From Ornithinibacillus sp047228935 (GTDB taxonomy: Bacteria > Bacillota > Bacilli > Bacillales > Amphibacillaceae), in contig NZ_JBFEGG010000006.1 in assembly GCF_047228935.1 (NCBI RefSeq), positions 1-64,000 of the forward strand: 64,000 nucleotides of DNA, read 5' to 3'. This document shows positions 24,495 through 34,150 of this stretch, piece after piece (position 1 is the stretch's first letter; every line of letters starts with the position of its first letter). The notes beneath the pieces were generated by a model that saw nothing but the letters and a program-made list of their open reading frames with translations, was not told where the DNA came from and made no database searches. The position numbers were made by a program, and so were the translations under genes.

Positions 24495-26879
24495 TTATAT
24501 TTTTACACGTTTCAACCGAAGCGAATTCGTTACAACACTTACCGAACTAAACGCCATAGCCGCCCCTGCAATCCATGGTGCAAGTAGTCCAAGTGCTGCA
24601 ATTGGAATTCCTGCACTATTATAAGCAAAAGCCCAAAACAGGTTTTGACGGATATTTTTTATTGTTGCTTTACTGATCTTAATTGCTTTCGGAATTAGTA
24701 AAAGCTCTCCACCTAAGATCGTCACATCCGCCGCTTCAATCGCAACTTCTGTACCAGTACCAATCGCAATGCCAATATCTGCTACTGCAAGAGCTGGAGC
24801 GTCGTTTACACCATCCCCAACCATTGCTACTTTTTTCCCTTGTAACTGTATTTCTTTTACCCGATTAGCTTTTTCCTCTGGTAACACTTGCGCTATGACA
24901 CGGTCAATTCCTACCTGCTCCGCAATTGCTTTTGCAGTTCGCTCATTATCACCAGTAAGCATTATCACTTCTAGACCTTGCTCTTTCAATTCTTCGATCG
25001 CTTCTGCAGCAGTTTCTTTTACCGTATCCGCAACCGCTACAATACCTTTAAATTCACCATTAACTGCAATCAGCATAGCAGTATTGCCCTTCACTTCATA
25101 ATCCACTAGCTCGTTTTCTACATGCGTAATGTTAATATGATGGTCTTGCATTAATTTTCTCGTACCTACTAATACGTTCTTACCATTGATGACAGCTTCT
25201 ATACCGTGGCCAGGTATCGCACGAAAATGTTCGGTCTCTACGAACGGAACATTTTTCTCCGTAGCATAGGCAACAATTGCTTCTGCTAACGGGTGCTCAG
25301 ATCCTTTTTCTGCACTGGCTACAAGCGATAACGTTTCCTCATCCGCAGTAAAATGCGTAACCTCTGGCTTACCTTTCGTGATGGTACCCGTTTTGTCTAA
25401 TACAATCGCATTTAGCTGATGGGTACGCTCTAAATGTTCTCCACCTTTAAAAAGAATCCCACTTTCAGCAGCTCTACCAGAACCAACCATAATCGACGTT
25501 GGCGTAGCAAGCCCTAACGCACATGGACAAGCAATGACTAATACAGCAATTGCTGCCACTAATGCCGGTTCAAATTCACCTGGAGTAACAAACATAATCC
25601 AGACTAGAAATGTTATGAATGCGATGCCGACCACAATCGGTACAAAATAACCTGAAATAATATCCGCTAATCGTTGAATCGGAGCTTTTGAACCTTGTGC
25701 ATCTTCCACTACTTTTATAATCGATGCTAAGGCCGTATCTTTACCGACCTTTTTAGCTTCCATTTCAATCGTACCGTTTTTATTAATAGTGGATCCAATA
25801 ACACTTGCATCTATATCCTTTTCAACTGGAATAGACTCCCCTGTAATCATGGACTCGTCAACCGATGTTCTACCTTTCACCACGATACCATCTACGGGTA
25901 TTTTTTCCCCTGGCTTAACCATCAGACGATCCCCAACGACAACATCTTCAATTGGAATCATCATTTCCTCACCATTACGTAATACTCTTGCTTGTTTTGC
26001 TTGTAAGTTGAGTAGCTTTGAAATCGCGACAGTAGTTCGGCTTTTGGCACTTGTTTCTAGATATTTACCAAATAGAATTAATGTAATCAAGATAGCACTA
26101 GTCTCAAAATATAAATGTGGCATATGCCCCGGATGGCTTAGCGTTTTTAGCGCTTCATAAAGACTATAGAAATACGCCGCACTCGTACCAAGCGCAACAA
26201 GCACATCCATGTTAGCACCACCGTTACGAAGATTCTTATACGCCCCTACGTAAAATTGCCAGCCAATAACGAATTGTACAGGTGTTGCAAGGGCGAACTG
26301 GAACCATGGATTCATGAAGATATCTGGAATATTAACCCCAGCTAAATGAACGAGCATGGTTAGTAATAACGGTGCCGAAAGAATGGCAGATATGATTAAT
26401 TTCGTCTTCATATTTTGCAGTTGTTTTTCCTTCTGTGTCTGTTTATCTGCTTTGTCAGCCCTTACCTTAGCATCGTAACCTAGCTTTTGAATTTTCCCAA
26501 TCAAATCTAATTCCTGAACTAACCCAGGATTATATTCAATGGAGGCACTTTCTGTAGCAAGATTTACGGTTGCTTGCTTCACACCTTCTTGCTTATTTAA
26601 TACCTTTTCAATTCTTGTTGAACACGCTGCACAAGTCATCCCGAATACATCAAATTCAACCTTTTCAAGCTCAACCCCGTATCCAAGCTTCTCTATCTTA
26701 GATGTGATGTCTTGCACTGATACGGCGTCCGGGTCGAAATGAACATTCGCTTTTTCCGTAGTTAAATTCACTTGCGCCTCGACACCATCCATTTTATTAA
26801 GAACTTTTTCAATTCGATTTGAACATGCTGCACAGGTCATCCCGGTGACACCAACCGTCACTTGTTTGGTTTCGCTCAT
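24495..26879 (-). CDS. copA: Cu(I)-exporting P1B-type ATPase CopA
   Basis: A 794-residue copper efflux pump in the cytoplasmic membrane. Two N-terminal HMA domains each carry GMTCAAC (about residues 13-19 and 81-87). Eight transmembrane helices include the CPC motif (VIACPCALGLATP), with TGES in the actuator, DKTGTITKGKP as phosphorylation site, SEHPLAEAI in the nucleotide domain and MVGDGVNDAPAL in the hinge. This is class P1B-1. The start follows AAGGGGGG and lies 14 bases past csoR, so the genes form one operon. Confidence 0.95.
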   Translation of the reverse strand: MSETKQVTVGVTGMTCAACSNRIEKVLNKMDGVEAQVNLTTEKANVHFDPDAVSVQDITSKIEKLGYGVELEKVEFDVFGMTCAACSTRIEKVLNKQEGVKQATVNLATESASIEYNPGLVQELDLIGKIQKLGYDAKVRADKADKQTQKEKQLQNMKTKLIISAILSAPLLLTMLVHLAGVNIPDIFMNPWFQFALATPVQFVIGWQFYVGAYKNLRNGGANMDVLVALGTSAAYFYSLYEALKTLSHPGHMPHLYFETSAILITLILFGKYLETSAKSRTTVAISKLLNLQAKQARVLRNGEEMMIPIEDVVVGDRLMVKPGEKIPVDGIVVKGRTSVDESMITGESIPVEKDIDASVIGSTINKNGTIEMEAKKVGKDTALASIIKVVEDAQGSKAPIQRLADIISGYFVPIVVGIAFITFLVWIMFVTPGEFEPALVAAIAVLVIACPCALGLATPTSIMVGSGRAAESGILFKGGEHLERTHQLNAIVLDKTGTITKGKPEVTHFTADEETLSLVASAEKGSEHPLAEAIVAYATEKNVPFVETEHFRAIPGHGIEAVINGKNVLVGTRKLMQDHHINITHVENELVDYEVKGNTAMLIAVNGEFKGIVAVADTVKETAAEAIEELKEQGLEVIMLTGDNERTAKAIAEQVGIDRVIAQVLPEEKANRVKEIQLQGKKVAMVGDGVNDAPALAVADIGIAIGTGTEVAIEAADVTILGGELLLIPKAIKISKATIKNIRQNLFWAFAYNSAGIPIAALGLLAPWIAGAAMAFSSVSVVTNSLRLKRVKI

Positions 26880-26893
26880 ATAGGATACCCCCC

Positions 26894-27196
26894 TTATTTA
26901 GAAAATCTCTTTAATACTTCCATTAACTCTTCAATGGATTTTTCGCCTTCACCAGACTTAACTGCATGACTCACACAATGCTTTACATGTCTTTCCGCAA
27001 CTTGAAATCCCACCTTCTTCAAAGCCGCATTTATCGCACTAATTTGCACTAAAATATCCACACAATAACGATCTTCTTCAATCATTTTCTGAATACCCCG
27101 AACCTGCCCTTCAATTCGCTTCAGCCGGTTAACCGCAGCTTGTTTTTCCGAATCTGTTCTAGGGTTAACTGGGTGATCATGTAAAAAATGGTCCAT
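26894..27196 (-). CDS. csoR: Copper-sensing repressor CsoR
   Basis: A 100-residue four-helix DNA-binding repressor. The Cu(I) ligands Cys45, His70 and Cys74 are all present and at the same numbers as in B. subtilis CsoR. The basic N-terminal stretch NRLKRIEGQVRGIQKM is the family signature. It is first in the csoR-copA-copZ operon, with a G-tract inverted repeat upstream. Copper binding should release DNA and induce the pump and chaperone. Confidence 0.95.
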   Translation of the reverse strand: MDHFLHDHPVNPRTDSEKQAAVNRLKRIEGQVRGIQKMIEEDRYCVDILVQISAINAALKKVGFQVAERHVKHCVSHAVKSGEGEKSIEELMEVLKRFSK

Positions 27197-27224
27197 CTGA
27201 ACACCTTCTTTCCTTCGCTTTAAC

Positions 27225-27248
27225 TATACTATACCCCCCTAGAGTATA
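27225..27248. promoter_or_regulatory. CsoR operator
   Basis: TATACT and AGTATA flank a 12-base core ATACCCCCCTAG about 30 bases upstream of csoR. CsoR sites contain just such a C/G-tract (TACCC..GGGGTA type) within A/T-rich arms. A further ATACCCCC lies at 27292. Confidence 0.68.
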
Positions 27249-27394
27249 TATGTCAACATCTATGCATTCATTTAGAAATATCAATAGAAGGATACCCCCA
27301 TTAGGTAAAAATATGCATAGTGTGGTGTGACAGGACTATATTTCCCTTCACCCTAGATCTCAAAGGATCCTAGTTCTATAATCTATTCACCCTC

Positions 27395-27541
27395 CAAAGC
27401 TCTTCATTGGGCTCTGATAGCATCACTCAGTTACCTTTTCATTCTCCACAACACTTAATCGGGCTTTGATAACGCCTCTCTCTTACCTTTTTACTAATCA
27501 TGGCACTAAATAGGGTATTGAAAAAAATCTCTCTTACCTAT
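27395..27541. repeat. Degenerate ~52-bp tandem repeat
   Basis: Three imperfect copies are seen near 27400, 27451 and 27503, each with (C)ACTTAATCGGGCTTTGATA-like then CTC(T)CTTACCTTTTT-like parts. The rest of the 455-base gap upstream of csoR shows no gene and no RNA motif I recognise. Confidence 0.5.
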
Positions 27542-27582
27542 AACACAAAAAAGTATTAACACCCTCATCCCCCAACTTCAAC

Positions 27583-27617
27583 AACTAAAAAAAGCGCAAG
27601 GAATCTCCCTGCGCTTT
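27583..27617 (-). terminator. Terminator of the methyltransferase gene
   Basis: The stem AAAGCGCA/TGCGCTTT (27591-27598 with 27610-27617) is followed on the minus strand by TTTAGTTG. Confidence 0.8.
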
Positions 27618-27651
27618 ACTTCTGATTTAAACTTCCCAATAAAGAAATTAA

Positions 27652-28278
27652 TTATTTCTTACAAATTGCTATCCCAAGAGGAAACTCCTTTTTCTCTGCA
27701 GCAAATTCTGGCTGAATGAGTGCTCCCTTTTGATAATAATAATCTGTAGATTGGTAGTCCTTAAATAAACCTTTAAACTCGTCCAATGTAAGCTGATGAA
27801 CATGAAACTCCTGGCCACTTGGTATACCCCTACCCTTACCAAATGGAGTAGATAAAATCAGCGTACCACCGGGTTTTAACATATTATAAATATTACGCAT
27901 AAATTGTTCTTCTTCTCGAATATGTTCAATCGTTTCAAAGCTCACAATACAATCAAATTGCCCAAGCTTTTCCGGTAATCTTGGATCTACTACATTCCCA
28001 ATCTCAAATTTTGTTATCGGATGATAATAAGTAGCCCTTGCATATTTCACCGTTTCTTGATCGATATCAACACCAACTACTTCATGAACCTTATCCTTAC
28101 ATGTCTTTGCCATAATATGACTTCCATATCCTGATCCACTTGCAAAATCTAACACCCTACCGTATACATATTCCGTAGCAAAATGATACCTCGCAATATG
28201 TTCAATCAATAAACCGTTTAATACTTTCATCTTTTCAGGAATAACTCGTTCTCCTGTATCCTTTAACATTCTGTTCAC
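27652..28278 (-). CDS. Class I SAM-dependent methyltransferase
   Basis: A 208-residue methyltransferase with motif I VLDFASGSGYGSHIM (about 42-56), motif II VVGVDIDQETV, FDCIVSFETIEHI and LKPGGTLILSTPFG. This looks like the UbiE/COQ5-like Methyltransf_11 group. The start is a GTG (28278) behind AAGGA; an ATG three codons in is the alternative. It is monocistronic, with its own terminator. The substrate is unknown. Confidence 0.82.
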   Translation of the reverse strand: MNRMLKDTGERVIPEKMKVLNGLLIEHIARYHFATEYVYGRVLDFASGSGYGSHIMAKTCKDKVHEVVGVDIDQETVKYARATYYHPITKFEIGNVVDPRLPEKLGQFDCIVSFETIEHIREEEQFMRNIYNMLKPGGTLILSTPFGKGRGIPSGQEFHVHQLTLDEFKGLFKDYQSTDYYYQKGALIQPEFAAEKKEFPLGIAICKK

Positions 28279-28396
28279 CGCTTGTCCTTAGTATAAACAA
28301 CATTTTACCGTAAAAACCAAGTAATCAACAATAAGAAGGTATTTTATACCAAATTATGTAAATGCTATTAGAAAGATTAATTGAAGGAGTGGTTCG

Positions 28397-28828
28397 ATGA
28401 TAGAACTTCAGTCAGAAATAGAAGGTAAAACTGCATATTTTGGGGAAGCTCGTACAATTGCAAAACAATTTGGGCTTACCCTTTGTGGGAGTTGGGAATA
28501 TGATGGAGCGTTTCTAGATGCAACTCTTCACCGCGAAGGCGGGGAAACCATTTATTTAAGAATGCCATTTCATGTTTTAGAAGGGGAATTAGATCGTGAT
28601 GGAGCCTTTATTCAATTCGGTAAACCTTTCGTCATTAAACATATTGTACATATTGGCCTAGATAAAGATGAGCATTCGTTGCTTGCAGCTACTGGGATTA
28701 ATCAATTTCAGGAGCCATTAGATAAGGATGGCCAGATTCATAATAAATCAAAGTGGGAGGATATTGGTGAAAACGTTGCTAATCAATATGCCAGTGCCAT
28801 TGCCTCTCGTGGTAAATCTATATCATAA
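28397..28828 (+). CDS. yugN: YugN-like family protein
   Basis: A 143-residue soluble protein of the YugN family (Bacillus-specific, function unknown). Recognisable stretches are CGSWEYDGAFLD, YLRMPFHVLEGELD and NKSKWEDIGENVANQYA. AAGGAG precedes the ATG. It stands alone, convergent with the C45-type hydrolase gene. Confidence 0.82.
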   Translation: MIELQSEIEGKTAYFGEARTIAKQFGLTLCGSWEYDGAFLDATLHREGGETIYLRMPFHVLEGELDRDGAFIQFGKPFVIKHIVHIGLDKDEHSLLAATGINQFQEPLDKDGQIHNKSKWEDIGENVANQYASAIASRGKSIS

Positions 28829-28829
28829 C

Positions 28830-28871
28830 AAGAAGACCCAACCAATCTAAAAAGATCGGTTGGGCTTCTTA
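28830..28871. terminator. Bidirectional terminator after yugN
   Basis: The long stem AAGAAGACCCAACCAATCT/AGATCGGTTGGGCTTCTT with loop AAAA lies between convergent stops. Confidence 0.88.
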
Positions 28872-29939
28872 TATCAAGAACTCTGGCTCCGTAAAATACT
28901 CCATATTCACGAAAGGCGTTTTCACATCAAGCTTACCCTTTATTTTCCTTACCATCATTCTATCCCCATCTAGCCACTTTTTAAAATCAAATACAATTGG
29001 CTGCTGATTCCCACCTAGCGAGAACCAAGCTTTCAAATCCTGTGGAAAATATGCTGCCGTATGCAATGTACCTGCCCACGCACCATACTTCGGGGAAAAT
29101 ACCCCCTTATCCATATCATTCATCATGTGAAACGCTTGATAAGGATTGATGACATTTTTCCCTTGGTTCAATATCGTACTTTGCCGTTCCACTGACTCAT
29201 CCATCCTGTAACGATTCTCCTCCGACAATTTCTCGAAATGATTCGTACAAGCATTACCGTGATGTACATCCACCCTTCTCGGTGAGGCCTCAACTACATG
29301 AGTTTTACCCTTTTGATCAAGCAAAATATAACTAAATGAATGACGATGCGGAATCTCTTTTAGTAAATCTACCGCTTCCTCCACCGTTGCACAAGCCTCC
29401 AGAATTAACCTCCCAACCATATTACAAATAAAGCCACTGCCAGATTTTTTACGGTTAACAAAGTTATACCCCATGGCCAGTCCTTTTTCATTTAAGCCAT
29501 CTATCCGACCCGTAATTTGCATCGACGGCCCGACCATTGCATAACCCCCGTCAGTTGGCTGATAAAACATATACCGCCCTTCATAAGAAGCAGGATGATT
29601 ATCATAGTTCCGAACGAGATAATCTTCCCCGGTAAAAATAGAGCACCCGCTTCTTCCATACTCCAAATAATACCCACCAAACTCCCGAATCGCATCATGC
29701 ATATTCCATTTCAATGCATCGGCTAATCCTTCCATTTCATCCCATATTTCAGGAGCAAACCGCTTAATAGCAGTTCTTACCAATTTCTCATCTATTGTAA
29801 AATGGTATTTCCTTTTCGTTCCCCACTGCTTTTCTCTATTTACAAGTATTGGAGAATCTTTTAGCAATTCCCCTTGATAATACCCAAAATCGTAATGACT
29901 TCCCCGAAACTGAATGACATCACTATATACTGGTAACAT
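28869..29939 (-). CDS. C45-family autoproteolytic acyltransferase/hydrolase
   Basis: A 356-residue Ntn-type hydrolase of the choloylglycine/acyl-CoA:6-aminopenicillanate acyltransferase (linear amide hydrolase) group. The likely nucleophile is the Cys of SGCSIFTGED (about residue 98). If it follows the C45 model, cleavage before this Cys would free the catalytic N-terminus. Further family motifs are VRNYDNHP, ITGRIDGLNEKGLAMG and VVEASP. AGGGG precedes the ATG. Possible substrates are N-acyl amino acids, peptides or signals; none can be chosen from sequence. Confidence 0.78.
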   Translation of the reverse strand: MLPVYSDVIQFRGSHYDFGYYQGELLKDSPILVNREKQWGTKRKYHFTIDEKLVRTAIKRFAPEIWDEMEGLADALKWNMHDAIREFGGYYLEYGRSGCSIFTGEDYLVRNYDNHPASYEGRYMFYQPTDGGYAMVGPSMQITGRIDGLNEKGLAMGYNFVNRKKSGSGFICNMVGRLILEACATVEEAVDLLKEIPHRHSFSYILLDQKGKTHVVEASPRRVDVHHGNACTNHFEKLSEENRYRMDESVERQSTILNQGKNVINPYQAFHMMNDMDKGVFSPKYGAWAGTLHTAAYFPQDLKAWFSLGGNQQPIVFDFKKWLDGDRMMVRKIKGKLDVKTPFVNMEYFTEPEFLI

Positions 29940-30057
29940 AATATCCCCTCATTTTCAGTCGTATTCCTAGTCTAATTTATTTTCAATTTGAACGGAAAAA
30001 ATATGCTCTCGTATAAAACTTATGTGATAAGGAAGGATACTACTTGAGGTGATTGTC

Positions 30058-30270
30058 ATGACAAAAGATACCGGAAAACAAAAATTCGACCTACCTACCC
30101 AAGCAAATATTGATGGAAAAATAAGTGCACAAAATGGTCTTAGACAAAATTATCCGTTCGATTTTTTAAATAAAATGATTGGGGATTCGGTAAAAGAGCA
30201 TAAAGAATTAGAGGCTGCGAATGAGATTATTGCTGAGAAGGAAATCGGACAAACATTTGAAAATTCATAA
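30058..30270 (+). CDS. Small hydrophilic protein, unknown
   Basis: This 70-residue charged protein (MTKDTGKQKF...) has no membrane segment or cysteine. It may be helical in the second half (KMIGDSVKEHKELEAANEIIAEKE). The ATG at 30058 has GAGGTGA at 5 bases and the gene has its own terminator, so it looks expressed. I do not recognise a family. Confidence 0.6.
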   Translation: MTKDTGKQKFDLPTQANIDGKISAQNGLRQNYPFDFLNKMIGDSVKEHKELEAANEIIAEKEIGQTFENS

Positions 30271-30276
30271 GCAAGC

Positions 30277-30306
30277 GGGCAATATTGATAAAAGCCGATA
30301 TTGCCC
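30277..30306. terminator. Terminator between convergent genes
   Basis: The perfect stem GGGCAATAT/ATATTGCCC (30277-30285 with 30298-30306) abuts the stop of the SgrR-like gene. Confidence 0.75.
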
Positions 30307-32076
30307 TTAATTCTCCTTCCGATAAAATAAATCCTTAAACGGTACTAAACCAATCGTACTAAGCGATATCCCCATTAACTGTTCATGATACAACGCCTTC
30401 TGATACGTAGAATACAAAGGCAAAACAATATGATTTGTTAATAACAATTCTTCCATTTGCTTGATAACCTGAAATCGTCTCTCTTGAAACTCTTCGTGAA
30501 GAACCGTTTCATATAAATCATACAGTTTTTCCCCATTCTCACGATCCAATAGATTATGTAAAACACTAGTTTCTGATTGAAATAAGTTTAAGAGTGCAAT
30601 CTCTTCCACATTTTCCGCCACATATTCAGATAACACCAAATCCGCATTCCTAGATTCCTCAAAAAAGTCCGAAAATGGAACGATTCTTAGTTCCACATCA
30701 ATCCCCTGTTTTCTACATTCGTTCTGAATCCACCTGATATCCACTTCATTCGGCGTAAGCTCATATGTCATTAATAGTAACGGTTCACGTAAATGGAACG
30801 CCGGAGACTGGTTATCCGGCTCATATTCCAATATTTCTTGCCGATAAAAAGTGCTCACTGGCTCAAACCTAGGGTAACCAAGGGTATCAATCATCTTTTG
30901 CTTATTTAGAATCTCCGCCATTTTTCCCCTCAACAAATAATTATCCCTAACCTGTTCCTTTCGCATATTCCACATTAAATACTTAATGGACAAATTCCCT
31001 CGTTCTATATTTTTATAATCCGCATCTTTTTCTGTGTTCCACGTAAATGGAATATAAAAAAGTGGCTCCTGTTCAATTTTTCGTATATTTATGTACTTTT
31101 CAACGGATGGCATAATATGAATCGAGATTCCATCTATATGTGCTCGCTCTTTAAAATAGGCTTGGTGTACGGAAAGGGATAAAAGATTCGCATGATGTGT
31201 TTTCACTTTATATGGCCCTGTACCAATAGGTTTCTGAGAAAACTCCTCCGGTTTTAGTCCATTAAAATCCGTTGGAACAATCGAAGCTTTAGGTGAGCAT
31301 AAAATATATAACCAATTAAACACGGGAATGGAAAAATAAAAATGAACGACACTTCGCCCAATACATACCACCTCATCCAAATACGCTACCATCCATTTCG
31401 CAGGTGAATCTCTCAACCTTTCAAAGGTAAATTTCACGTCTTCCGCATCTAAGACTCTTCCATTATGAAATGTAACTCCTTTTCTAAGATAAAAAGTCCA
31501 TCGCTTACCACTCTCGTCCCTTTCCCAAAAATGAGCGATACTAGGCTCTACTTCTTCTCTATCCATATTAAACTTAACGAGTGTGTCAAATATTTGTTCC
31601 ACCATATGCCTTTCTGTTTGCCGCTCAATTAGTGATGGATCAAGCGACTGCAGCGGCCGGAAATATGGAATATGTAAGTACTCTTCTTCCTCCTTTTTGG
31701 GCAATCCTTTTTTTACCCCAAACAGTTCTTTCCAAATGCTCTCTAAAACATGACTATAATTACTTAATAAATCATTCTGATCCAAATAAGAAATAAGTCC
31801 ATTAATATCATGATACTTCGCTGAGGATGATTGCAGAAATCCAAACATCTCCTCCAACGATTTAAGAAAAATAATAACCGTTCTATTTCCTCTACCTTTC
31901 CCACTCTCTCGACGTATCCACTCCTTTTCTTCCATGTTATTCAAAATATGAATAACATTTCGTTCCGAACACTGCAGCACTTTACTTAGCTGATTTCTCG
32001 TTAGTTTAATAGGTTTATTCGTATTGCTACTTGAAAACTGAATGAACAAATGTATGTAGTAGTATATTAATCTCAT
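30307..32076 (-). CDS. SgrR-like regulator with solute-binding domain
   Basis: A 589-residue cytosolic regulator. An N-terminal winged helix (about 20-75, LTRNQLSKVLQCSERNVIHILNNMEEKEWI) is fused to an SBP_bac_5-type oligopeptide-binding fold (about 145-580; HIPYFRPLQSLDPSLIERQTERHM, GRVLDAEDVKFTFERL, IGTGPYKV). There is no signal peptide, so the binding domain senses an intracellular ligand, as in E. coli SgrR (sugar-phosphate stress). AAGGAGG precedes the ATG. It is divergent from the split EamA exporter, probably its target, as such regulators often flank transporter genes in Bacillus. Confidence 0.85.
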   Translation of the reverse strand: MRLIYYYIHLFIQFSSSNTNKPIKLTRNQLSKVLQCSERNVIHILNNMEEKEWIRRESGKGRGNRTVIIFLKSLEEMFGFLQSSSAKYHDINGLISYLDQNDLLSNYSHVLESIWKELFGVKKGLPKKEEEEYLHIPYFRPLQSLDPSLIERQTERHMVEQIFDTLVKFNMDREEVEPSIAHFWERDESGKRWTFYLRKGVTFHNGRVLDAEDVKFTFERLRDSPAKWMVAYLDEVVCIGRSVVHFYFSIPVFNWLYILCSPKASIVPTDFNGLKPEEFSQKPIGTGPYKVKTHHANLLSLSVHQAYFKERAHIDGISIHIMPSVEKYINIRKIEQEPLFYIPFTWNTEKDADYKNIERGNLSIKYLMWNMRKEQVRDNYLLRGKMAEILNKQKMIDTLGYPRFEPVSTFYRQEILEYEPDNQSPAFHLREPLLLMTYELTPNEVDIRWIQNECRKQGIDVELRIVPFSDFFEESRNADLVLSEYVAENVEEIALLNLFQSETSVLHNLLDRENGEKLYDLYETVLHEEFQERRFQVIKQMEELLLTNHIVLPLYSTYQKALYHEQLMGISLSTIGLVPFKDLFYRKEN

Positions 32077-32181
32077 CCGTTCCTCCTTATAAAAGGTGAA
32101 ATTCTTAATACTAACTTACACTTTTTCTTCTCCTTTTAACAACTACAATTAACTATAGAAACAAAACAGAAGAGGAGAAGA

Positions 32182-33059
32182 ATGATGACAGATATACAAA
32201 AAGGACATATATGTAACTTATTTTCCGTTTTAACAATGGCAATTGGACCTTTAGTGTCTAAGTTCGGATTAGCACATGTAAGCCCTGCAAAGGCTTCCGT
32301 TATCAATGTACTAACCATTATCATAGCAAGTGTTATATTTGGGATGATCGCAAAACAGCACGTGAAGTTTTATTTAGAAAAAGAGATTATGATGTTAGCA
32401 CTGTTTAACTCATTAGGAGTTATATTTCTTTTCTTAAAATGAATTTACTTTCACCTGTTGAAGTCGGATTTCTAGGGAGATTTTACACGGTGTTCGCGGT
32501 CTTATTATCTATTTTTCTATTAAAAGAAAAAATCACGTTACGAGAGTCTGCTTTTATCCTATTAGCCATTCTCGGTGGTTTTCTGTTTGTGGATAAGGGC
32601 GGTCAATACACAAACTTGTTTGGTGGTATCTTTGCTCTTTTCTATACGTTTTTCTTTGCCTTAACCAATATTTATATTAAAAAATCGATGGCTAAAGAAA
32701 AAAGTTCAAATTCGATTCTTTTCACTAATAATTGTATAACACTGATCTTCGTGATGATCTATGCCACTTTTTCGGGAGAGCTTACTACTGATTGGGGACA
32801 ATTTGGTGGGATAGGCTTGATTGTTTTATCTTCATTCCTAACCGGATTTCTAGGGACAATTCTTTTGTACCAAGCACTTAAATATTTACGATTTTCAATC
32901 GCAAATGTAACGAGAGCTTTTAGCCCCGTATTACTTGCCATTATCTCCTATCCTTTCTTCCCCATTACAATCACGTGGTTGAAGGCTATTGGCGTTCTAT
33001 TATTAATCGGCTCTATCTTCATGTTAACAATAAAACCGAATACCGTCCGTAAAGAATAA
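32182..33059 (+). pseudogene. EamA/DMT-family exporter split by a frameshift
   Basis: The two adjacent frames make one 10-helix drug/metabolite exporter. 32182-32442 carries about three helices (AIGPLVSKFGLAHVSPAKA..). 32439-33059 carries the rest (LSPVEVGFLGRFYTVFAVLLS..., second EamA repeat from about 32600). They join only if one base is re-read at TTAAAATGA (frame -1), where the stop of the first overlaps the ATG of the second. A one-base deletion is the simplest explanation. Coupled translation of two half-proteins, or a sequence error, are alternatives. GAGGAG precedes the first ATG. It is divergent from the SgrR-like regulator. Confidence 0.72.
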
Positions 33060-33090
33060 AAAAGGTGCTGACTTAGATCAGACACCTTTT
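33059..33090. terminator. Bidirectional terminator
   Basis: The hairpin AAAGGTG-CTGA/TCAG-ACACCTTT (about 33061-33088) stands between the convergent EamA and lafB genes and has A/T runs on both sides. Confidence 0.75.
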
Positions 33091-33116
33091 CACTCTATTC
33101 GATTAGCTATACAGAT

Positions 33117-34124
33117 CTAACCCTGCTCATAAATCGCTAAAAGCCTCTGTGCGATAACCTTAATATCCCGTTCTAATGCCAACTGATAGCCATTTTCCGT
33201 TAAATCAGGCAGTTGACCTTCTAATATTTGAGAAGTTAACTCCTCAAATTGCTCAGTGGTTGTTCCCTTATAAACCGTCTCTCGGTCTTTAAATGTATGT
33301 TTATAAATCGGTATGTCCCGAACTAATACCGGAATTTTTGCAGCTAGGGCTTCCAGTAAAACGATGCCTTCTGTTTCCTCATGTGTAAGAAATAGAAATA
33401 AATCACTACCGCAATACGCATCCCGGATTTCTTCTCTAGTCACATATCCAGGAAAATGCAGATTGGGTAACGACTGTTTTATCGCTTCTTTTACTCTTTG
33501 TGGAATCAAATTTAAATTCGTATAACCAAACCAATAAAATTGATAGTTAGGCATTCTCTTCGCGAGTTTGACGAAATCTAATATTCCTTTACGCTCAATA
33601 TAGTGCCCAACCGAAATCACTACCTTTTCCTCATCCGGGATATTATATTTATCACGAAAACGCCTTCTTGCTTCATTATTCCACTTGAAAAAATCTGTAT
33701 CTATTCCGTTTGAAAGGCTTATAATCGGACGCTTTAGCCCATATCCCTCTAATAACTCCTTCGAATAGTCCGTTGGCGTAATAATTAAATCACCACTGTT
33801 ATAACAATACGTGATCCACTTTTTAAACAGTGGAGCAATGACATTCGAACCACGAAAAGAATTACGGAAATCCTCCATCGTGGAATGTGCATAATACACA
33901 ACTTTTTTTCCTTTTCGTTTTGCCCGTTTACTTTTTAGCACGGAGTCCGGAAATATCGTGTTCAGGTGGACGATTGAATAATCTTCCTTACTATCCATCG
34001 TGAATGGTACTCCGGCTATGCTGAGAGCTTGCTGTTGGTGTCGCACTGCTTGTCCAACACCGCTTTTTTCTACTAGCTTTAGTGAACCAGAATATAACAG
34101 TACCTTCTTTTGTTTCATTTGCAT
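33117..34124 (-). CDS. lafB: GT4 glycosyltransferase, LafB/CpoA-like (diglycosyl-diacylglycerol synthase)
   Basis: A 335-residue glycosyltransferase (GT-B fold). The N-terminal half matches LafB/CpoA of Listeria and Streptococcus as I recall it: SGVGQAVRHQQQAL, HAHST-like YYAHSTMEDFRNSFRGSNVIAPLFKKW, ITPTDYSKELLEGYG. The C-terminal half has HYIERKGILDFV and EETEGIVLLEALAA (sugar-nucleotide site). These enzymes add the second sugar to glucosyl-diacylglycerol to form the lipoteichoic-acid anchor glycolipid. It is the third gene after lafA and TVP38. Exact sugar specificity is inference. Confidence 0.75.
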   Translation of the reverse strand: MQMKQKKVLLYSGSLKLVEKSGVGQAVRHQQQALSIAGVPFTMDSKEDYSIVHLNTIFPDSVLKSKRAKRKGKKVVYYAHSTMEDFRNSFRGSNVIAPLFKKWITYCYNSGDLIITPTDYSKELLEGYGLKRPIISLSNGIDTDFFKWNNEARRRFRDKYNIPDEEKVVISVGHYIERKGILDFVKLAKRMPNYQFYWFGYTNLNLIPQRVKEAIKQSLPNLHFPGYVTREEIRDAYCGSDLFLFLTHEETEGIVLLEALAAKIPVLVRDIPIYKHTFKDRETVYKGTTTEQFEELTSQILEGQLPDLTENGYQLALERDIKVIAQRLLAIYEQG

Positions 34125-34150
34125 GATGTAAAGTTCCCCTTTAAGTCTAG

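Noticed and set aside
26884..26897. ATACCCCCC just upstream of copA as a second CsoR operator
   Set aside because: On the coding strand it is AAGGGGGGTAT, the ribosome binding site of copA, 14 bases after csoR in the same operon.
32430..32442. Programmed -1 frameshift in EamA as the first explanation
   Set aside because: CTTAAAA is not a standard X-XXY-YYZ heptamer and no downstream pseudoknot was recognised. A mutation or coupled restart is simpler.
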